64,000 nucleotides of DNA from NCBI GenBank assembly GCA_049511335.1, contig JBEKYD010000006.1:1-64000 (forward strand), in the 5' to 3' direction. Made by a program: the position numbers and the translations under genes. The stretch comes from JBEKYD01 sp049511335 (GTDB lineage: Bacteria > Acidobacteriota > Terriglobia > Bryobacterales > Bryobacteraceae). The notes under the pieces were generated by a model. It searched no databases, was not told the origin of the DNA, and saw nothing but the letters and a program-made list of their open reading frames with translations. How positions within the stretch are numbered: the stretch's first letter is position 1; each line of letters starts with the position of its first letter. Of this stretch, positions 57,977 to 64,000 are shown piece by piece.

Positions 57977-57986
57977 CACGCATTCG

Positions 57987-58016
57987 GCAACCGCTCCCTG
58001 ACGGTCGCGGCTCGGA
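57987..58016. repeat. Single-arm copy of the dispersed inverted repeat
   Basis: GCAACCGCTCCCTGACGGTC followed by GCGGCTCGGA matches the left arm at 9069-9099 exactly over its first 27 bases. No opposite arm lies within the gap; the ppk stop is a few bases further on. Confidence 0.75.
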
Positions 58017-58023
58017 AACGCGT

Positions 58024-60177
58024 CTACGCGCCGCTCTTGTTCTTGCTCTGCGCCTTGCGCCGCTCCAGGAGCCATTCCTGGCTGTTGATCCGCGGTTTGC
58101 CGTTGGCGGCCTTCCGGCGCGAATAGTTGCCGGCCGCGTTCATGTGCCGCGCCTTCATGTTGTCGGCCAGGTAGGTTTTCAGCACGGCGTCCCGAAGAGT
58201 GCGAACCAAGCCGGGGTCGCGAATCGGCGCCAGCACTTCCACCCGATGGTCGATGTTGCGGGCCATCAGGTCCGCGCTGCCGATATAAATCTCTTCCTCG
58301 CCGCCGTTGTGAAAGTAGTAGACCCGGCTGTGTTCCAGGAACCGCCCCACAATGCTGGTAACCTCGATGTTCTCGCTCACCCGCGGCACTCCCGGCCGCA
58401 GGCAGCAGACGCCGCGCACCAGGAGCTGAATCCTGACCCCCGCCTGAGACGCTTCGTAGAGCAGGCGGATCATTTCCGGGTCCGCCAGCGAGTTCACTTT
58501 GAAAATCAGGTGCGCCTTCTGGCCGCGGCGCGCAATTTGCATCTCGCGCGCAATCAGCGCTTCCAGGCGCGAGCGCAGGTTCACCGGCGCCACCATCAGC
58601 CGCTGGTAATCGGTCTTGTCCGAATACCCGGTCAGATAGTTGAACAGATTGCTCACGTCGCCGGCGATCTCTTCGTCGTTGGTGAACAGGCCGATATCCG
58701 TGTACAAGTGAGCCGTGACCGCGTTGTAGTTGCCGGTCGACAGGTGTACGTAGCGGGCAATCCGATCCTGCTCGAGTCTTACCACCAGCGTCACCTTGCA
58801 GTGCACCTTTAAGCCGATGATGCCGTACACCACGTGCACCCCGGCGCGTTCCAGCGCCTTGGCCCATTCGATGTTGCTCTCTTCGTCGAAACGCGCCTTC
58901 AGCTCCACCAGCGCCGCCACCTGCTTATCCTCTTCCACGGCTTCCAGCAGCGCTTCCACTACCGGCGCATTGCGGCCCACCCGATAGAGGCAGGTCTTGA
59001 TGGCCAGCACATTGGGATCGCGCGCCGCCTTGCGCACGAATTCGATCACCGGCTGGAAGGAGTCGAACGGGTGATGCATCAGGATGTCGCGCTTGCGAAT
59101 CATGGCGAAGATGTCGTCTTCGTCGGAAATCTCCGCCAGGTCGGCGGGAATCGCCGGCACAAACGGTGGGTCCTTCAGCTCCGGCCGGGGCAGGTTGTAC
59201 AAACTCATCAGCCGTTTGAGCGCCAAGGGATGGTAGGTTCGATACACCTGGGTCGGGCCCACCTCCAGATTGTTCGACAAGATCTGCAGAACCGGCTGCG
59301 GCATGTCATGGGTCACCATCAGCCGCACTACGCTCTGAAAGCGCCGCTGCCGGATCCCCTCCTCTATAGTCTCCAGCAGATCCTCCGCTTCCAGTTCCTT
59401 GATTGCCATATCGGCGTCGCGGGTCACGTGGAAAGGGTGCGATTCGAGCACTTCCATCCCCGGGAATAGCGCCCCCAGGTGCGCCGCAATCACCTGCTCC
59501 AGCCACACCAACTGCACCCGCCCGTGCCGCGAGCCTTTGGTTTTCGACTTGGAGGCGCCGTTCACCGCCAGCAGTTGTGGCAGCGAGTCCGGCACCTTCA
59601 CGCGCGCGAAGTGCTCGGTGCCGGCGCGGTCCCGGATCAGGACTGCCAGGTTCAGGCTCAAGTTCGAAATATGCGGGAACGGGCGCCCCGGGTCGAACGC
59701 CAGCGGCGTCAGCACCGGAAAAATCGTCTCCTCGAAATACTGTTGCGCGCGTTTTCGCTGCGCCTCGTTGAGGTCGCCGTATTCGTGAATCCAGATGCCC
59801 TGTTCGTTCAGCGCGGGCATCAAGCGCTCCAGCGAGCGGTGCGCTTCGTTGAGCAGTTTCTTGCATTCGCGCCGGATCGCCACCAGTTGCGCCCGCGGGC
59901 TCATCCCGTCCGGTCCGGCATCCACCGTGCCTGCTTCCAGTTGAGCTTCCAACCCCGCCACTCGTACCATGAAGAATTCGTCCAGATTGGAGCCCAGAAT
60001 CGACAGGAACTTAGCCCGCTCCAGCAGTGGGTTTGTTTCGTCCTCCGCTTCTTCGAGCACGCGGCGCTGAAACTGCAGCAAGCTCAGCTCGCGGTTGACG
60101 TAGAGCGAGGCGTCCTTCAGATCCGGATCGCCGGCCGGAGCCGCCCTTTGGGGCTGTGCTTGAGCTTTCTTTGGCAT
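58024..60177 (-). CDS. ppk: Polyphosphate kinase 1
   Basis: The enzyme reversibly polymerises ATP gamma-phosphate into polyphosphate. About 717 residues, normal length. Landmarks: SLYVNRELSLLQFQRRVLEE at the N-domain start, FLSILGSNLDEFFMVRVAGL, MHHPFDSFQPVIEFVRKAAR, RFDEESNIEWAKALERAGVH, and the two catalytic His in LKVHCKVTLV (about 440) and RYVHLSTGNYN (about 457). SIVGRFLEHSRVYYFHNGG is the C1/C2 closing motif. The start ATG at 60177 is chosen since GGAAG lies six bases upstream; ATG 60213 is in frame but with a poorer site. It is divergent from the ABC ATPase gene across a gap with a repeat copy. Confidence 0.96.
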   Translation of the reverse strand: MPKKAQAQPQRAAPAGDPDLKDASLYVNRELSLLQFQRRVLEEAEDETNPLLERAKFLSILGSNLDEFFMVRVAGLEAQLEAGTVDAGPDGMSPRAQLVAIRRECKKLLNEAHRSLERLMPALNEQGIWIHEYGDLNEAQRKRAQQYFEETIFPVLTPLAFDPGRPFPHISNLSLNLAVLIRDRAGTEHFARVKVPDSLPQLLAVNGASKSKTKGSRHGRVQLVWLEQVIAAHLGALFPGMEVLESHPFHVTRDADMAIKELEAEDLLETIEEGIRQRRFQSVVRLMVTHDMPQPVLQILSNNLEVGPTQVYRTYHPLALKRLMSLYNLPRPELKDPPFVPAIPADLAEISDEDDIFAMIRKRDILMHHPFDSFQPVIEFVRKAARDPNVLAIKTCLYRVGRNAPVVEALLEAVEEDKQVAALVELKARFDEESNIEWAKALERAGVHVVYGIIGLKVHCKVTLVVRLEQDRIARYVHLSTGNYNAVTAHLYTDIGLFTNDEEIAGDVSNLFNYLTGYSDKTDYQRLMVAPVNLRSRLEALIAREMQIARRGQKAHLIFKVNSLADPEMIRLLYEASQAGVRIQLLVRGVCCLRPGVPRVSENIEVTSIVGRFLEHSRVYYFHNGGEEEIYIGSADLMARNIDHRVEVLAPIRDPGLVRTLRDAVLKTYLADNMKARHMNAAGNYSRRKAANGKPRINSQEWLLERRKAQSKNKSGA

Positions 60178-60350
60178 GAGCGCTTCCACTAGTGTAAGGG
60201 GAATCGGGACCATTGGGAGACCGCCTGGCGCAGGGATGCCGGCGGGCTGGTCCCCGCTTCATGCTTCCGTAACACAATCTCCGGGGTCTTCCTTGCGCAG
60301 CATTGTATAACTGAGTAATGCATTGCAGAAGTGCGGGCGGGCCGTTTTCG

Positions 60351-60415
60351 GCAACCGCTCCCCGACGGTCGGATTCGCGCCTTTCCGAGCCGCGACCGTT
60401 AGGGAGCGGTTTTGC
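60351..60415. repeat. Paired copy of the dispersed inverted repeat
   Basis: The left arm GCAACCGCTCCCCGACGGTC begins at 60351. The right arm has GAGCCGCGACCGTTAGGGAG then CGGTTTTGC, ending near 60415. GCAACCGCTCCC and GGGAGCGGTT are inverted. It lies upstream of both ppk and the ABC ATPase gene. Confidence 0.75.
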
Positions 60416-60496
60416 GCTGGCGGCTGACCGCTGAGCGCTGAAAGCTCGGATATAACCGCCGAAGCATACCACCGGCAAGAGTTAGGACCGACCCAA

Positions 60497-61840
60497 TTGG
60501 CTGAAACCATCATCGAGCTCCGCGGAGTGGAGAAATTCTACGGTCCCGCCGAGGCGCGCATCCAGGTGGTGGCTCCCACCGATCTGTCCGTCTATGCCGG
60601 CGAGATCCTCGCCTTGCTGGGGCCGTCCGGCTCGGGCAAATCCACCTTGCTGCGGATTCTGTCCGGTCTTTCGCGGCCTAGTTCCGGCCAGGTGATTTGG
60701 CACGGCCAGCCGCTCGCCGGCCCCTGCCCCAACGTCGCCATCGTGTTCCAGAGCTTCGCCCTGTTTCCCTGGCTCACCGTGCTGGATAACGTGGAGGCCC
60801 CGCTCAAGGCCCGTGGCGTTCCCGCCGACGAGCGAATGCGGCGCAGCGTGAAAATTCTGGATTCGGTGGGTCTCGACGGTTTCGAGGCCGCCTTCCCCAA
60901 GGAACTCTCCGGCGGCATGAAGCAGCGCGTCGGCTTTGCCCGCGCCTTGGTCGTGGAGCCCGAAGTGCTCTTCATGGACGAGCCTTTCTCCGCTCTGGAC
61001 GTGCTCACCGCCGAAAACCTGCGCGGCGAGCTCATGGAATTGTGGGACGGCAAGAAAATGCCCACCCGCGCCGTTTTCATCGTCACCCACAACATCGAAG
61101 AGGCCGTCACCCTGGCTGATCGCGTGGTGGTGCTGGGCAAGAACCCCGGCCGCATCCGCACCGATTTCCGCATCCGCATGCCCCGCCCGCGCATTCACTC
61201 CGACATGCGCTTCCACGAAGCCGTCGACTACATCTATCGCGTCCTCACCCAGCCCGACCTGGTGCCCGCTCCGCAGCCCGAAGCCGGGACGCAGGCCGCC
61301 GCGGCCGTGCCCGCCGCACGCGCCAAGTACCCCATGCTGCCCCACGCCCGGCCGGGCGGCATTGCCGGCCTGCTCGAACTGCTCAACGACCGCGGCGGCC
61401 GCGAAAATCTCTACCGCCTGGCCGATGACCTGGCGCTCGAGCTCGACGACCTGCTCCCCATCGTCGAAGCCGCTTCCCTGCTCGGCTTCCTCACCGTCCA
61501 GGAAGGCGCCGCTGAAATCACTCCCGAAGGCATCCGCTTCGCCGAGGCCGGCATCCTCCGCCGCAAAGAGCTTTTCAAAGTGGCCGCCAGCTCGCACGTC
61601 ACCCTGATTCGCCAGATCGCCCGCGCCCTGGCCAGCAAGGCCGACCATACCCTCCCCGTCGAGTTCTTCCGCGACCTGCTGGACGAACACTTCACCCAGG
61701 AGGAATCCGAGCTCCAGATCGAAACCGCGGTCAATTGGGGACGCTACGCCGAGTTGTTCGATCGCGACGCTTCCACCGGACGTTTTTATATACCCGAAGA
61801 GACCCCCTCGCCCTCCGCCGAGGAGGCCGCGGGCAACTGA
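60497..61840 (+). CDS. ABC transporter ATPase of the nitrate/sulfonate type with a C-terminal AAA-associated domain
   Basis: A 447-residue protein. The ATPase (about 1-245) has Walker A LLGPSGSGKSTLLRIL, Q-loop FQSFALFPW, signature ELSGGMKQRVGFARAL, Walker B EVLFMDEPFSALD and the H-loop VFIVTHNIEEAV. Those features resemble the SsuB/TauB/NrtD group. The C-terminal ~160 residues (RPGGIAGLLELLNDRGGREN, LRRKELFKVAASSHVTLIRQ) match the AAA-associated C-terminal extension found in this subfamily. TTG start at 60497 with AGGA nine bases upstream. The stop overlaps the permease start (TGATG). No substrate-binding protein gene is adjacent, so the solute is open. Confidence 0.92.
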   Translation: MAETIIELRGVEKFYGPAEARIQVVAPTDLSVYAGEILALLGPSGSGKSTLLRILSGLSRPSSGQVIWHGQPLAGPCPNVAIVFQSFALFPWLTVLDNVEAPLKARGVPADERMRRSVKILDSVGLDGFEAAFPKELSGGMKQRVGFARALVVEPEVLFMDEPFSALDVLTAENLRGELMELWDGKKMPTRAVFIVTHNIEEAVTLADRVVVLGKNPGRIRTDFRIRMPRPRIHSDMRFHEAVDYIYRVLTQPDLVPAPQPEAGTQAAAAVPAARAKYPMLPHARPGGIAGLLELLNDRGGRENLYRLADDLALELDDLLPIVEAASLLGFLTVQEGAAEITPEGIRFAEAGILRRKELFKVAASSHVTLIRQIARALASKADHTLPVEFFRDLLDEHFTQEESELQIETAVNWGRYAELFDRDASTGRFYIPEETPSPSAEEAAGN

Positions 61841-63567
61841 TGTCGTTCCCCGGGCTGTCGCGGTCCCTCATTCGCGAGCGCACCTGGCCGCTTCTGGTGG
61901 ATGTGGCCGTCTTCTCGGTGGTGCTGGCAACCATCTACGCCATCCTCACCACGGTGCATTACTGGATGGGCGTGGTGACACCGGCGGCGCACATTTCGCG
62001 CTCGCCGCGCGCCTTGCCCGGCTATGCCCTGTATTCGCTGGTTCGCATGACCGTGGCCTACCTATTAAGCCTGGTGTTCGCGGTCGCGTATGGCTACATT
62101 GCCGCCTACCATAAACGCCTGGAAACCGTGATGGTCGCGGTGCTCGACATCCTCCAATCCATCCCCGTGCTGAGCTTTCTGCCGAGCGTGATGCTGGCCA
62201 TGGTGTCGCTGTTTCCCACCCGTCAACTGGGCGTGGAGCTGGGCTCCATCGTTCTGATTTTTACCGGCCAGGTTTGGAACATGGCTTTCAGTTTCTACAG
62301 CTCTCTGAAATCCATTCCGCGCGAGCTGCGCGAAGCGGCCGACATCTACCGCTTCAGCGCCTGGCAGCGCTTTCTGGAGCTGGAACTTCCTTTCGGCGTA
62401 ATCGGCCTGGTGTGGAATTCGATCGTCTCCGTCGCGGGCGGCTGGTTTTTCCTGATGGCGTGCGAGATGTTCGTCCTGGGCGATCACGATTTCCGTCTGC
62501 CGGGGTTGGGATCGTATCTGCAGCGAGCCGCCAGCGCCGGAGATACTCCCGCCATCCTGTGGGGCCTCGCCGCCATGATTGTGGTAATCGTGCTCATCGA
62601 TCAGCTCGTCTGGCGACCTCTCATTGCCTGGTCGGATCGTTTCAAGCTCGAACAAGTGGAAAGCGCCAGTGCCGTCTCTTCGCCTGTCCTGCACCTGTTG
62701 CGCAACGCTTCCGCGGTCAAATGGGTCGAGCGGCGGACCTTGCGGCCCGCGTGGGAGCGCCTGACCGTCACTCGGGCTCGCGCCGCGCGGCCTGTTGCAG
62801 GCGCGGGGCGCATCTGGCTCACCCGCGTGGTGCAGGCGGCGGGCCTGGTGTTGGTGCTTGCGGCCGTTCTCTATGCAACCTGGCAAGCTTTCGAGATGCT
62901 GCGCAGCGTGACCGGCGCGGCCCTGTCCACCACGCTCGAAGCCGCCGGCGCCACGTTCCTGCGCGTGGTTGCGTCCTTGCTGATTGCGCTCGTGTGGGCC
63001 GTGCCGGCCGGCGTCGCCATCGGTTTCAATCCGCGCCTGGCCCGCGTGGCCCAACCGCTGGCGCAGATCGCGGCCTCGGTTCCGGCCACGGCGTTGTTTC
63101 CGGTGGTTCTGCTGGCCCTGGTCCATCTCGGCGGCGGCCTGGGCGTGGGCTCCATCATCCTCATGCTGCTGGGAACTCAGTGGTATATCCTCTTCAACGT
63201 GATTGCCGGCGCCATGGCCATCCCTTCGGAATTGCGCGAGGCCGCCGACGTTTTCCGCTTTACCCGCATGCAACGCTGGCAAACCGTGATCCTGCCCGGC
63301 ATCTTTCCCTACCTGGTGACCGGCCTTGTGACTGCCTCCGGAGGCGCCTGGAACGCCAGCATCGTGGCCGAGTATTTTCACTTCCGTGGCAAGATCATGA
63401 CGACTCTCGGCCTGGGCGCTCAGATCAGCTCCGCCACCGATAGCGGCAACACCCTGCTGCTGCTGCTCTCCACCATCGTCATGGCCGTGCTGGTAGTATG
63501 CGTCAACCGCCTGGTCTGGAAGCCCCTGTATCGGCTAGCGGAGACGCGGTATAGGTTGGAGGGGTGA
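61840..63567 (+). CDS. ABC transporter permease with two fused BPD_transp_1 domains
   Basis: A 575-residue inner-membrane permease made of two full-length domains in one chain. The first EAA loop is ELREAADIYRFSAWQRFLEL near residue 165; the second is ELREAADVFRFTRMQRWQTV near 470. They are separated by a cytoplasmic linker (SDRFKLEQVESASAVSSPVL) that leads into a new membrane entry. Each half has about six helices. A fused pair can replace the usual dimer of single permeases. The start at 61840 overlaps the ATPase stop. A truncated second copy of its C-terminal coding sequence begins 320 bases downstream. Confidence 0.92.
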   Translation: MSFPGLSRSLIRERTWPLLVDVAVFSVVLATIYAILTTVHYWMGVVTPAAHISRSPRALPGYALYSLVRMTVAYLLSLVFAVAYGYIAAYHKRLETVMVAVLDILQSIPVLSFLPSVMLAMVSLFPTRQLGVELGSIVLIFTGQVWNMAFSFYSSLKSIPRELREAADIYRFSAWQRFLELELPFGVIGLVWNSIVSVAGGWFFLMACEMFVLGDHDFRLPGLGSYLQRAASAGDTPAILWGLAAMIVVIVLIDQLVWRPLIAWSDRFKLEQVESASAVSSPVLHLLRNASAVKWVERRTLRPAWERLTVTRARAARPVAGAGRIWLTRVVQAAGLVLVLAAVLYATWQAFEMLRSVTGAALSTTLEAAGATFLRVVASLLIALVWAVPAGVAIGFNPRLARVAQPLAQIAASVPATALFPVVLLALVHLGGGLGVGSIILMLLGTQWYILFNVIAGAMAIPSELREAADVFRFTRMQRWQTVILPGIFPYLVTGLVTASGGAWNASIVAEYFHFRGKIMTTLGLGAQISSATDSGNTLLLLLSTIVMAVLVVCVNRLVWKPLYRLAETRYRLEG

Positions 63568-63639
63568 CGGGGGATGGGGAAGATTCCGTGTTGGTCCACA
63601 CTGGGACCGGCGGGGAAGCGATGCCGTATCATAAGACGT

Positions 63640-63848
63640 ATGCCTGAACTGTCTTGTGCCGGCGATGGCAGCGCGCCGGGGTGCACCAAGTCGGGAGTCG
63701 CCTCATTCTGGAAACCTCCCAGCCGACTCACCAGCGGATCTCAATCCCGGACCACCGCCGGCTCCGACTCGGCGCATTCACTTCAATCCTTCGAGCCGTC
63801 GCCCAGCACAAGCGTATGACGCGACGCGCGCTCATCGCAAGTCTCTAA
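63640..63848 (+). pseudogene. HicA-like toxin remnant with frameshift
   Basis: MPELSC starts at 63640, then in another frame from about 63654 the sequence reads WQRAGVHQVGSRLILETSQP, then ISIPDHRRLRLGAFTSILRA. This fits HicA-type toxins: aGFxxvrqkGSHliL, then VPdHxelkxGTLrsILr. The catalytic His region is not clearly visible. A one-base loss near 63654 separates the start from the body. No HicB antitoxin gene is seen. Similarity is suggestive, not decisive. Confidence 0.4.
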
Positions 63849-63890
63849 AGGGCGAGATGCTATCTCTAGGAAGCGGCTCGGCTAGCTGGC

Positions 63891-64000
63891 TTGGTGACCG
63901 GTTTGGGAGGGCGGCCTGGGACGCCAGCATCGTGGCCGAATATTTTCACTTCCGTGGCAAAATCATGACCACTCTCGGCCTGGGCGCCCAGATCAGCTCC
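63891..64000 (+). pseudogene. Truncated duplicate of the permease C-terminal region (continues off-window)
   Basis: From 63891 the sequence repeats that at 63314-63432, including ASIVAEYFHFRGKIMTTLGL. The last 82 bases differ from the original at five places, four of them synonymous. Near 63902-63925 about ten bases are missing compared with the original, which breaks the frame. The copy is open to the right edge. Confidence 0.75.

Noticed and set aside
60482..63381. Minus-strand frames of about 400-440 codons opposite the ABC transporter genes
   Set aside because: Antisense shadows caused by GC-rich third positions; they mirror two intact conserved genes.

Overview
The window looks like chromosomal DNA of an acidobacterium, most plausibly from the Solibacter/Bryobacter side of the phylum. 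The basis is gene content: a Duplicated Orphan Permease (ADOP-type) at 55311-57716, a VWFA-related acidobacterial protein at 33847-34803, a large TonB-dependent receptor with an N-terminal carboxypeptidase-regulatory-like domain, several exported beta-barrel proteins, GC-rich codon use and families of intergenic palindromic repeats. No rRNA, tRNA or CRISPR array was found. This placement is an inference from families, not from a marker gene.

Layout. 1-2.5 kb: the 3' end of a ROCO-like protein fused to a DUF4365 (PD-(D/E)XK-like) domain, a membrane protein and a GNAT acetyltransferase. 2.6-9 kb: a complete leftward hoxEFUYH operon for a soluble group 3 [NiFe] hydrogenase, whose HoxF carries an extra GltD/NfnB-like flavoprotein module. 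9.2-13.6 kb: a TonB receptor translationally coupled to a cyclase/amidohydrolase-like enzyme. 13.8-23.9 kb: housekeeping and transport genes (methyltransferase, TetR with a divergent MFS exporter, phosphoglucomutase, LOG protein, a second MFS, DUF2461, MurB) with two frameshifted genes. 23.9-27.5 kb: a leftward remnant of phage tail genes, interrupted by an oppositely oriented HNH-nuclease gene whose N-terminus resembles that of Cap5-type defence effectors.

27.6-34.8 kb holds a NarX/NarL-like two-component system, a remnant of a molybdopterin oxidoreductase, a porin, a KdpD/KdpE-like two-component system without kdp pump genes and the VWA protein. 35.3-45.7 kb is a rightward run: a modular beta-barrel protein, an exported acidobacterial protein, a CzcBAC-type heavy-metal RND efflux set, KDPG aldolase, an exported DUF4097-like protein and a UPF0060 membrane protein. 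45.8-53.7 kb carries sugar/sugar-acid functions: an MFS sugar porter, a radical SAM protein, a cupin, an exported RraA-like protein, an ACS-family MFS, an ADH/SDR fusion scar, an intact SDR and a GntR regulator. 53.7-64 kb: an exported PPC/DUF296 protein, a response regulator whose phospho-acceptor Asp is Glu, the ADOP permease, polyphosphate kinase, an ABC ATPase with a tandem-domain permease, and at the right edge a broken HicA-like gene and a partial second copy of the permease.

The best candidates for undescribed biology are the HNH cargo gene with its repeat-flanked promoter, the ROCO-DUF4365 fusion, the HoxF-GltD fusion, and the Asp-to-Glu regulator beside an exported PPC protein. All functional assignments come from reading motifs by eye; no database search was possible.
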